NCBI GenBank assembly: GCA_035527235.1
Contig: DATLAV010000254.1
Coordinates: 1-13,865 of the forward strand
Source of the DNA: BS750m-G28 sp035527235
GTDB taxonomy: Archaea > Thermoproteota > Bathyarchaeia > TCS64
DNA length: 13,865 nt
Direction of reading: 5' to 3'
Shown: in pieces, positions 1 through 6,115 of the stretch
Layout: each line of letters starts with the position of its first letter
Numbering within the stretch: position 1 is the stretch's first letter
Made by a program: the position numbers and the translations under genes
The notes under the pieces: generated by a model
Told to the model about the DNA's origin: nothing
Databases searched by the model: none
What the model saw: the letters and a program-made list of their open reading frames with translations, nothing else

Positions 1-115
1 GGAGGTCGTCTAACTGTGCTTCAGATAATGGAATTGGCGCATCCTTACACCACCGAATTTTGCATTCCAACGTATCCTAGGAATATAAGGGTGCTGGACA
101 ACTAGAATGAGCCAG
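1..115. other. window edge, no confident gene
   Basis: This stretch lies before the stop codon of the ACT-domain gene. Plus-strand frame 1 is open from the first base to a TAG at 103-105 and could be the last 34 codons of a gene entering from the left, but the peptide resembles nothing I recognise. Frame 3 on the same strand is also open for most of the stretch, so openness alone is weak evidence. No tRNA cloverleaf or repeat is visible. Confidence 0.2.
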
Positions 116-937
116 TCAGACGCTCCATCCTAGAGTTTCCACGTCGAACCTCAGTATCTCGGGCGCGCTCTCTGCCTTGGACTTGAGCTCCTCGAGGCTA
201 CCTATCTCCAGGACGCCGTATATGATCCAGAGCCCCGTGGACTCCTCGTGGTGCTGTGCGTCGATGGCATGCATGTTAACATGGAACCCGACGAGGGCCG
301 AGAGCCTGTTGAGGGCCCCCGGGATGTCGTTCAGCATGGCCGAGATCTTCAGGAGCCTCGTGCCCCGGGGGAGGAAGTCGATAAACAGGGCCTGTATCTC
401 GGCCCAAGCCTTCAATATGGCGTAGCCTCCCTCGCCCGCCCCATCAGGCAGCAGCAGGTACATCCGACCCTCCTCGTCGGCCTTCATCTCGTAGGTCGAC
501 CCCAGCTCGAAGGCCTGGGGGAAGAGCTCGGTTATCTCCCGTGACGTTACGAAGCCTCCCAGGGCGGTGATCTCGTCGGCGATGTCATCGGCGGTCACGT
601 CCATCCCCTTGAAGTCGGCTATGTACTCTGAGACCCAGATGGTTCCGAAGCCGAAGGCGCCACTGCTCAGGACGTTCACCCCTTTCGAGGAGAAGATCTC
701 CGTGACGCTGGCCAGGGAGCCCCTGATGTCCTCCATGAAGACCCTGAAGTAGCTGACCTGGGGGTTGAGCCGGATCGTGGAGACGGAGAGCCTGCTGGAG
801 CCCTCGACGCTCCCCCCGAACAGGTTCTGACCCGGGAAGAGATTCAGGACCCCCGCAATCTTGTCGTCTAAGTACAGCCTCCGGCCTCCCTCGGCCGCCT
901 CGATCTTGGAGTGACCGCATACAATCATCCTTGACAC
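116..937 (-). CDS. double ACT-like domain protein, probable amino-acid or small-ligand sensor
   Basis: The 273-residue protein appears to be two ACT-like beta-alpha-beta modules and no catalytic domain. The first is around residues 62-130 (strand VSYFRVFMED, then a Gly-containing turn and helix starting GSLASVTEIF, then KGVNVLSSGAF). The second is around 195-268 (LLKISAMLNDIPGALNRLSALV, then FHVNMHAIDAQ). The D-x-P-G-A-L turn of the second module is the classical ACT ligand-loop signature. ACT domains usually bind amino acids and regulate metabolic enzymes or transcription, so a free double-ACT protein is likely a regulator; the ligand and partner are unknown. The start is either GTG at 937 or ATG at 928 (fourth codon); the ATG has an AAGG just upstream, too close for a normal ribosome site. 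The gene is divergent from the ThrRS-editing gene and a perfect hairpin sits in its leader. Confidence 0.75.
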   Translation of the reverse strand: MSRMIVCGHSKIEAAEGGRRLYLDDKIAGVLNLFPGQNLFGGSVEGSSRLSVSTIRLNPQVSYFRVFMEDIRGSLASVTEIFSSKGVNVLSSGAFGFGTIWVSEYIADFKGMDVTADDIADEITALGGFVTSREITELFPQAFELGSTYEMKADEEGRMYLLLPDGAGEGGYAILKAWAEIQALFIDFLPRGTRLLKISAMLNDIPGALNRLSALVGFHVNMHAIDAQHHEESTGLWIIYGVLEIGSLEELKSKAESAPEILRFDVETLGWSV

Positions 938-946
938 CCGCTAGAA

Positions 947-966
947 TGGAACCTCTCCGGGTTCCA
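947..966 (-). promoter_or_regulatory. perfect leader hairpin or operator upstream of the ACT-domain gene
   Basis: A perfect 7-bp inverted repeat (TGGAACC and GGTTCCA) encloses a 6-nt loop. On the transcribed strand the loop reads CGGAGA, so the only purine-rich, Shine-Dalgarno-like stretch upstream of the ACT-domain start falls in and beside the loop. A TATA-like element (CCTTTATGTC on the minus strand, about 990-998) lies 25-30 bp upstream, which would place the hairpin at or near the 5' end of the transcript. It could be an RNA switch, a dimeric repressor site, or chance; the sequence does not decide. Confidence 0.4.
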
Positions 967-1131
967 CCCATTCTTACTTCACGTACACAGACATAAAGGT
1001 CGTTGGACCGCCGGAGCTGACCTTAAACTGAATGAATACGGGGCCGAACGAGTCGCGCAGCCTGAGTATTCAGAGGTTTCTGAAGGAAAAGAGTCTAATA
1101 TCGGAGCCGCGGTGTAGAGACAGGTATCGAC

Positions 1132-1545
1132 ATGAGAGTTCTTCAGCTCCACTGCTCGGATTTCGACTACGAGGTGAGGAAGGAGACGCCGGTCGCGGAG
1201 AGGCCGGCGAGTCCCAAGGAGGAGCAGCTCAAGGATGTCCTCGTCTGCTTCATCTGCTACGAGAAGAGTGACGAGGGGAGGACGGAAGAGATCACGAAGG
1301 AGTTCGTCGAGAACATCAAGGTGGACGTCTCAAGGATTGGCTGTAGCATCGTTCTCCTCTACCCGTATGCCCACCTCTCGAAGAACCTCGGCTCCCCGAG
1401 GAAGGCCAAGGGCTTCCTGAACAACCTGAAGCAGCAGCTGACGAAGGAGGGCATCGAGGTCCACAAGTCGCCGTTCGGCTGGTACAAGGCGTTCAGCCTT
1501 AAGTGCATCGGGCACCCTCTGGCGGAGGCCTACAGAGAGTTCTGA
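1132..1545 (+). CDS. stand-alone threonyl-tRNA editing domain (archaeal ThrRS-ed type, D-aminoacyl-tRNA deacylase-like fold)
   Basis: The 137-residue protein matches the N-terminal editing domain of archaeal threonyl-tRNA synthetase. It opens with MRVLQLHCSDFDYEV, has the central YPYAHLSKNLGSP block, and ends with SPFGWYKAFSLKCIGHPLAE. The YPYAHLS and PFGWYK-F-LKC-GHPL blocks are the conserved core that lines the site hydrolysing mischarged seryl-tRNA(Thr) in this family. A TGA follows at 1543-1545 and no catalytic ThrRS core follows, so this is a trans-editing protein, as known in several Crenarchaeota where ThrRS is split into catalytic and editing proteins. The catalytic ThrRS would have to be elsewhere in the genome. 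ATG at 1132 is the natural start because the family begins exactly with this strand. A TATA-like TCTAATATC lies about 30 bp upstream. Confidence 0.88.
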   Translation: MRVLQLHCSDFDYEVRKETPVAERPASPKEEQLKDVLVCFICYEKSDEGRTEEITKEFVENIKVDVSRIGCSIVLLYPYAHLSKNLGSPRKAKGFLNNLKQQLTKEGIEVHKSPFGWYKAFSLKCIGHPLAEAYREF

Positions 1546-1558
1546 TCCCGAAGGCTCC

Positions 1559-1571
1559 TAAAACTTTTATC
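1559..1571 (+). promoter_or_regulatory. TATA-like element before the M29 remnant
   Basis: The A/T-rich run AAAACTTTTATC begins 14 bp after the end of the ThrRS-editing gene and about 45 bp before the TTG start of the aminopeptidase remnant. It fits an archaeal TATA box giving a leader of about 20 nt. Its T-run could equally act in termination of the upstream gene. Confidence 0.35.
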
Positions 1572-1611
1572 GATTCTCACGTTTCAGTGGAATCGAGGTT
1601 CCCTGTCCAAG

Positions 1612-1919
1612 TTGTACGAGTTCGATTTGGGGAAGGCTGCCGACATCCTGACGAGGGAGCTCTTCAAGCTCAAGGCGGGGGAGACCTCTGCTACGGTTTC
1701 AACCCGGGGGCGAAACTCAGGGAGGATATCGTCGAGGACGAGAGGGTCTGGGGGTGCGTCGAGTGGGGCATCGGCCACATGAGGTCGGCCCCCACTCCAA
1801 GTCACTCAGATGGCGTCTGCCTCAACGCCTCGGTCTGGCTGGATGGCAAGCAGATTCTCGACAGAGGGAGAAGCGTCAACCCAGAGCTCGCTGAACTAGC
1901 AAGCAAGCTGGGGCAGTAG
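1612..1919 (+). pseudogene. M29 family aminopeptidase remnant, internal deletion
   Basis: Two ends of an M29 (aminopeptidase T-like) metallopeptidase are joined with the middle missing. From TTG at 1612 one frame reads LYEFDLGKAADILTRELFKLKAGET, the family's usual N-terminus. After about 1685 that frame becomes low-complexity Arg/Ser/Gly and stops at a TGA near 1780. The frame offset from it reads CYGFNPGAKL, EDERVWGCVEWGIG, PSHSDGVCLNASVWLDG, then PELAELASKLGQ and TAG, the usual C-terminus. Intact members are around 350-400 residues; here roughly 25 N-terminal and 80 C-terminal residues remain, in different frames. The N-terminal metal ligands are gone, so no active enzyme can be made. The junction lies near 1676-1690. 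A second small deletion may lie after VEWGIG near 1775-1795, where the sequence looks shortened. A long open frame from 1503 runs through the C-terminal part but begins in the wrong frame inside the upstream gene. Confidence 0.8.
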
Positions 1920-1929
1920 TAGCCTTCCC

Positions 1930-1940
1930 CGTTTTTTACA
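1930..1940 (+). terminator. poly-T terminator
   Basis: CG followed by six T residues (1932-1937) lies 12 bp after the stop of the M29 remnant. This is typical of archaeal factor-independent termination, which depends on T-runs rather than a strong hairpin. Confidence 0.45.
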
Positions 1941-1951
1941 TTAAACCGAGT

Positions 1952-1969
1952 CCTCAAATATTCCTGAGG
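1952..1969 (+). promoter_or_regulatory. nitroreductase promoter: TATA-like core framed by an inverted repeat
   Basis: The arms CCTCA (1952-1956) and TGAGG (1965-1969) are exact inverted repeats around AATATTCC. The A/T core AAATATT is about 30 bp upstream of the nitroreductase ATG at 1992, a proper TATA distance for a short leader. A dimeric regulator on the arms would block TBP binding, so this is a candidate operator. Five-bp arms can also arise by chance. Confidence 0.35.
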
Positions 1970-1991
1970 TCTCCTTGGATGCGATCATCCT

Positions 1992-2918
1992 ATGTCAGGT
2001 TCAGATATTCCCTCCCATCACGGCCCCGCCGGGACGACGGATGGGAGCTACCCTAACGAGATCATGAAGGTCCTCTTCGAGCGTGCAAGCCTCAGGGACT
2101 TCTCCGACCGCGATGTGACCAAAGAGGTCCTCGAAATGGTGCTCAAGGCGGGCACCCACGCCCCCACCGGGGGGAACCTCCAGCCGTACTCGATCATCAA
2201 GGTCCAGAACGGGGAGACGCGCAGGGCCCTCGCAGAGCTTATGGGGCAGAGGTTCATAGGGAATGCGCCCGTCAGCCTCCTTTTCTGCATTGACCTCCGC
2301 CGCCTCGAGAGGTGGGCGGAGCTGGAGGTCGCCCCCTTCACGGCCACCAGCTCTTTCCGCCACTTCTGGATCTCCTTCCAAGACACTGTGATATGCGCCC
2401 AGAACATCTGCACCGCGGCGGACTCGATGGGCCTCGGCTCCGTCTACGTCGGCTCCGTTCTGGAGATCTTCAGGGAGCTCAGGGAGATGTTCCTGCTGCC
2501 CAGCGGCGTCTTCCCCGTGGTCCTCCTCTGCCTGGGGTACCCTAAATCGGAGGTGGCGCTCAGGAGGAAGCTGGGTATCGACGTTGTGGTCCACGAGGAG
2601 CGTTACTCCGATCCGGGGGACGACGAGCTCCTCGCCGCCTTCAACGATAAGTACAGCGGCGGCGACGCGCGGCAGGTCCTGCTCACTGAGGAGCGGCTGA
2701 GGGCGCTCCACGAGGTCTCCCGTACCGTCCACGGCGCGGAGTTCGCTGACAGGTGCGTGGCGAGAGCCCGGGAGAACGGCTTCATCAGCGCCGTTCAGAG
2801 ATATTTCGGGCTCCACTATAGGGCCAACAGGATGCCCAAGGGGAACCTGGAGTTCATCAAGATGATGGAGGAGGCGGACCTTCACTTCTTCAGGGAGTAT
2901 ACACCGAAGAAGGGTTGA
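1992..2918 (+). CDS. nitroreductase family flavoprotein with C-terminal extension
   Basis: The 308-residue protein has a nitroreductase core over about residues 22-205. The FMN phosphate-binding R-x-S-x-R motif is at 31-35 (RASLR), and the conserved GTHAPTGGNLQPYS block at 54-67 lines the flavin site. The dimer and flavin segment is near 126-155, and the glycine-rich FPVVLLCLGYPKSE at 174-187 is the usual end of the core. Family members use NAD(P)H to reduce nitro groups, quinones, flavins or more specialised substrates; the substrate cannot be read from the sequence. About 100 residues beyond the core (from about 206) are extra, charged and rich in predicted helix, ending HFFREYTPKKG; this tail is unusual for the family. 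ATG 1992 adds 24 polar residues before the core; ATG at 2064 is an alternative start. It stands alone, convergent with the tldD-tldE operon. Confidence 0.85.
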   Translation: MSGSDIPSHHGPAGTTDGSYPNEIMKVLFERASLRDFSDRDVTKEVLEMVLKAGTHAPTGGNLQPYSIIKVQNGETRRALAELMGQRFIGNAPVSLLFCIDLRRLERWAELEVAPFTATSSFRHFWISFQDTVICAQNICTAADSMGLGSVYVGSVLEIFRELREMFLLPSGVFPVVLLCLGYPKSEVALRRKLGIDVVVHEERYSDPGDDELLAAFNDKYSGGDARQVLLTEERLRALHEVSRTVHGAEFADRCVARARENGFISAVQRYFGLHYRANRMPKGNLEFIKMMEEADLHFFREYTPKKG

Positions 2919-2939
2919 GAAACCTCGGCTTCTCACCCT
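2911..2939 (+). terminator. stem-loop overlapping the nitroreductase stop
   Basis: AGGG-T-TGAGAA (2911-2921) pairs with TTCTCACCCT (2930-2939): ten base pairs with one bulged T, closing an 8-nt loop. The nitroreductase TGA lies inside the left arm. No T-run follows at once, but CCCCCGGGTTTT follows about 15 bp later. It may protect the 3' end or aid termination. Confidence 0.4.
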
Positions 2940-3283
2940 CTAATCCTATGTGATCCCCCGGGTTTTCAACTTTAATAGACGTTTGGACTCGTTGAGCCTC
3001 CCCTGAAACCTTTGGATCCGTGAGAAACATAATTGAAAATATACCATTTGATTGAAAAATGATGAAATTAGCATCATCCTGAAAAGATGGTGATAAACAA
3101 ATTTAGTTTCAGAAAATTGTTTGATTAAGGAAAATTCTGCTATTGATTGATCCTATCTTGTAATTCGTATAAAAGGAATTCCGAGATGGTGTTCACTATC
3201 ATTGAAACAGATAGAAGATCTATTTTGTAGCTAAAAAAGGGCTTTTCACCTTGAGTAGGGGCGTCAAGTAATCGGGTTGGGGG
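2940..3283. other. AT-rich convergent intergenic region with small inverted repeats
   Basis: About 340 bp between the ends of the nitroreductase (+) and tldE (-) genes is sharply more AT-rich than the genes. It holds no open frame of note and no tRNA. Visible elements are a palindromic CCCCCGGG followed by TTTT near 2954-2965; ATGATG-AAATTAG-CATCAT (3059-3077), which can fold and also resembles a C box followed by a CTGA (3079-3082); ATAGA-AGA-TCTAT near 3210-3223; and several TTGATTGA-like words (about 3050, 3120 and 3150). It might hide a small RNA, but no known family fits well. Confidence 0.4.
3231..3250 (-). terminator. terminator after tldE
   Basis: On the minus strand the sequence reads GGTGAAAAGCCC followed by six T residues (positions 3238 down to 3233), about 45 nt past the tldE stop. 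AAAAG and the T-run can form a weak hairpin across CCC. The layout is that of an archaeal T-run terminator. Confidence 0.45.
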
Positions 3284-4618
3284 TCACTCCCCCGCGATGG
3301 TGAGCCTGCCGATCTTCACCGTGGGCGAGTAGGTGGCGCCACTGTTCATCGTGTCCCCGCCTATCACCTCGAATCCCCCTTTCAGCATCTCGTAGAAGTT
3401 ACCGGCGAGGACCACCCCCTTGATGGGCTGCCTTAACACCCCATCCTCCACGATATACCCGTGGGTCACGGTGGCGTTCATGTTGCCGCTGACAGGATTG
3501 GACAGCCACTCCCCTATGACATTGACCACGTAGACGCCCTCCTTCGTGTCCTCAATGATCTCCTCGGGGGATGCCCTCCCAGCCTTCAATATGAAGTTGC
3601 TGGCGGACGGAGACGGTGAGGACGAGTAGCCGGGTCTCCATCCGTTGCCCGTGGAGTCTACGCCCCCCTTCAGCGCCGTGTAGCTGCTGTGGAGGAAGCT
3701 CTTGAGGACGCCCCCCTCGATCACCGGGGTCCTCTGCGTCGGATGCCCCTCGTCGTCGAAGGGCGCCGTCCTGAAGCCCCCGCTCAGGGTGCCGTCGTCG
3801 ATGACGTCGATGTCTTCGGAGGCGATCATCTCGCCCAGCCTGTCGGCCAGGGGGGAGGCACCCGTCTGTACGTGGTGGGCATTCACCGGGGGGCTCAGCA
3901 TCGTTGACAGGATGCTGGCGAAGACCTGGTTTCTAATGATGACCGGCATCTCGCCGCCCTTGAAGGTCTTCGCCCTCAGGAACTCCACAGCCTTGGCGAC
4001 AGCCTTCGACGCCATAGCCTCGAGGTCCAAGGCGCCCCAGCTCCTAGACTGCGTCGACTCGGTCCCGATGCTCGTCAGGTCACCCTCCTTGGCGGTGACG
4101 CTCAAGTAGGCGTTGACGAATGTCCCCCTCCTCTCGGCCGCCTCGCCATAGCTGTTCGTGATGGAGGTGCTATTCGTCAACAGCGCTAGGATACCCCGAG
4201 TCGGCTTGACCCTGCCGTCTAGCTCCGTGACTGAGGCGATGACCCTGTTGATACGGTCGACAATGTCGTCGTAGTTGAGGTCCTCGATCGCCTTGTCGAA
4301 GCATCCCTCGACCTTCGTGTTCCCATGGCCCTTGTTGATGTGGTGCCAGTCTGGATCTGAGGGCGTCGCCTTCGCTATCTTCACCGCCCTCTCCGCCGTC
4401 TCGCTGACCTGCTCCTCGCCTATGATGGAGGTAGCGTGGATGGCGGTCTTCTTTCCGACGGCGACCATGAGGCCCAGGCCCGTCGAATTGACGATCTTGA
4501 CGTCCGTTATGGAGTCCGAGAAGGAGAACTGGACGTTCCTCGTCCTCTGCACGTACGCCTCCGCCTCCGAGGCGCCCAGGCTGAGGGCCTTTTTCACCGC
4601 GTAGCCCGATAGCTTCAT
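3284..4618 (-). CDS. tldE: TldE/PmbA, partner subunit of the TldD/TldE metalloprotease
   Basis: The 444-residue protein is a TldE (PmbA) subunit. It has the family N-terminal half (GASEAEAYVQRTRNVQFSFSD near the start, GLGLMVAVGKK near 48-58). The C-terminal barrel-like half includes GGEMPVIIRNQVFASILSTM, GVDSTGNGWRPGY, EWLSNPVSGNMN and a final GATYSPTVKIGRLTIAGE. It lacks the HExxxH zinc motif, as expected for TldE; the hydrolytic site is in TldD. The known TldD/TldE heterodimer cleaves unfolded or modified peptides, for example in microcin B17 maturation and CcdA degradation in E. coli. Archaeal substrates are unknown. ATG 4618 follows the tldD TGA after a single base, and GGAGGT lies 8 nt upstream inside the tldD end, so translation is likely coupled. 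Confidence 0.93.
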   Translation of the reverse strand: MKLSGYAVKKALSLGASEAEAYVQRTRNVQFSFSDSITDVKIVNSTGLGLMVAVGKKTAIHATSIIGEEQVSETAERAVKIAKATPSDPDWHHINKGHGNTKVEGCFDKAIEDLNYDDIVDRINRVIASVTELDGRVKPTRGILALLTNSTSITNSYGEAAERRGTFVNAYLSVTAKEGDLTSIGTESTQSRSWGALDLEAMASKAVAKAVEFLRAKTFKGGEMPVIIRNQVFASILSTMLSPPVNAHHVQTGASPLADRLGEMIASEDIDVIDDGTLSGGFRTAPFDDEGHPTQRTPVIEGGVLKSFLHSSYTALKGGVDSTGNGWRPGYSSSPSPSASNFILKAGRASPEEIIEDTKEGVYVVNVIGEWLSNPVSGNMNATVTHGYIVEDGVLRQPIKGVVLAGNFYEMLKGGFEVIGGDTMNSGATYSPTVKIGRLTIAGE

Positions 4619-4619
4619 C

Positions 4620-6020
4620 TCATCTACCTCCCACGGTCATCCTCCGTGCACGTATGGAGGGACCTCCCATGCCCACCTTCACGGTCTGACCGGCCTTCCC
4701 GCAGCCTCCGAAGACCCCCGTCTTCACCTTGAAGTTGTTGCCCACGGCGTCCACAGACTGGAGGACGTCGAGGATGGAGCCGCCGATGACGACGCCCCTA
4801 ACCCACTCCTGGGCCTCACCGTCCCTGATGACCCTGGAGGGGCCGACGCCGAAGGTGAACGTCCCCATCCCCGGCGAGACCTGCCCGCCCCGCCTCCCCT
4901 TACCCTGCACGTAGAGGCCGAAGTCGATGTCTTCCACTAGCTCTTCGACGGAGTAGTCCCCCGCCTCCATGTAGTAGTTGGTCATCCTGACGATGGGTGA
5001 GTTCTCGAAGTCCTGTATCCTGCCGTTTCCTGTGGACTCGACTCCCAGTCTCTTCGCCGACCACCTGTTGGTGATGTATCCCTTAAGGATCCCCTTCTCA
5101 ACGATGGTGGTCCTCCCCTTCTTCACTCCCTCGTCGTCGTAGGGATGATAGTAGCCGCCTTCCACCACGCCCTCGTCGTGGATCGTCACCTGCTCCCCGG
5201 CTACGCTCGTCCTCAGCCTTCCCTGAAGTACCGAGGCCCCGCTGGTGACCGTATCGCCCTCAGAGGCGTGCCCGAAAGCCTCGTGGAGGACCAGCCCCAC
5301 GACGTCCTGGTCGATGACGACGGGGTAGGTGCCCGGGGGGGCCGTCTTCGCCTTCACGATCTCCGCCGCGAAGTCGGAGAGGTCGTCAGTGAACTCGTTC
5401 CAGTCTGTGTCCTCGATGAACTCGTACCCTGCGCAGCTCGATTCGGATGAGTCGAGTCCCTCCTTCACACTCTCGACCTGGGCGACGCTGCTGTGGGCGA
5501 GCCCCACGAGGGGAGCCACAACCCTCACCCTCGCTCCCTCGGAGGAGATGAAAAGACGGTCGTCCTTCGCCAGCCCCATGCGCGTCGTCGCGCTCCTGAT
5601 GCTGTCGCTGTTCCACGCCGCCTTGTTGGCGTCCATCACCACGGAGACCTTCTCGGCAGGGGGCACCTCGAAGGGATCGACCCTGAAGGGGAGTCCGACC
5701 TCCACCTGTTCAACCTTCACTGGGGTCAGGGGTTCTCCGCCACCCGATGGCATGGACCTCGCCGCCTTGATCGCTGCCTCCAGTACTTTCATCAAGCCAC
5801 CTGGGCTGATGTCACTCGTCGAGGCGTAGCCGAGGGCTCCTTTGTAGGCGACCCTGATGCCGACGCCGCTCATGGTCCTTGAGGTGTACTCCTTGAGAAC
5901 CTTGTTGCTCACCTCGACGTACTCGTAGTCGCGCCGTTGGAATCCGATGCCTGTGTATGAGGCCCCCCGCCCCGCCGCCGTCTCGATGAGCTTCTCAAGA
6001 CCGTCAATAAAACTATCCAT
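4620..6020 (-). CDS. tldD: TldD, catalytic subunit of the TldD/TldE zinc metalloprotease
   Basis: The 466-residue protein carries the TldD zinc site HEAFGH (residues 246-251) and the downstream conserved GGCGKAGQ block, whose Cys 440 fits the conserved cysteine of the family. Other family blocks are GVGIRVAYKGALGYAST (52-68), TYPVVIDQDVVGLVLHEAFGH, a Gly/Asp-rich HPYDDEGVKKG loop (292-302), and RWSAKRLGVESTGNGR (319-334). It works as a heterodimer with the adjacent TldE to cleave peptides in the cytoplasm. It is the first gene of a two-gene minus-strand operon. ATG 6020 begins MDSFIDGLEKLI, the normal family N-terminus. The minus-strand word ATTTCTAATT centred near 6046 sits about 26 nt upstream of the ATG, consistent with a leaderless transcript. 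It is divergent from the M24 peptidase gene with 95 bp between them. Confidence 0.95.
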   Translation of the reverse strand: MDSFIDGLEKLIETAAGRGASYTGIGFQRRDYEYVEVSNKVLKEYTSRTMSGVGIRVAYKGALGYASTSDISPGGLMKVLEAAIKAARSMPSGGGEPLTPVKVEQVEVGLPFRVDPFEVPPAEKVSVVMDANKAAWNSDSIRSATTRMGLAKDDRLFISSEGARVRVVAPLVGLAHSSVAQVESVKEGLDSSESSCAGYEFIEDTDWNEFTDDLSDFAAEIVKAKTAPPGTYPVVIDQDVVGLVLHEAFGHASEGDTVTSGASVLQGRLRTSVAGEQVTIHDEGVVEGGYYHPYDDEGVKKGRTTIVEKGILKGYITNRWSAKRLGVESTGNGRIQDFENSPIVRMTNYYMEAGDYSVEELVEDIDFGLYVQGKGRRGGQVSPGMGTFTFGVGPSRVIRDGEAQEWVRGVVIGGSILDVLQSVDAVGNNFKVKTGVFGGCGKAGQTVKVGMGGPSIRARRMTVGGR

Positions 6021-6115
6021 GCTTCGTAATCTGTATCACCAATTAGAAATCGGTTGCGCTCCCCATATTTCTTGAAAGGGAAAAAACCATAACCCCCTGG
6101 GCTCAGATATGTGCG

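Noticed and set aside
1503..1919. A 138-codon open frame starting inside the ThrRS-editing gene
   Set aside because: Only its last 80 codons read as M29 aminopeptidase. The first part crosses the end of the editing gene and the true aminopeptidase N-terminus in the wrong frame.
2001..2936. Minus-strand 311-codon frame opposite the nitroreductase
   Set aside because: It is an antisense shadow caused by GC-rich codon bias; the plus strand encodes clear nitroreductase motifs.
3201..3208. ATTGAAAC, the typical end of many archaeal CRISPR repeats
   Set aside because: It occurs once, with no second repeat at spacer distance and no cas gene nearby.
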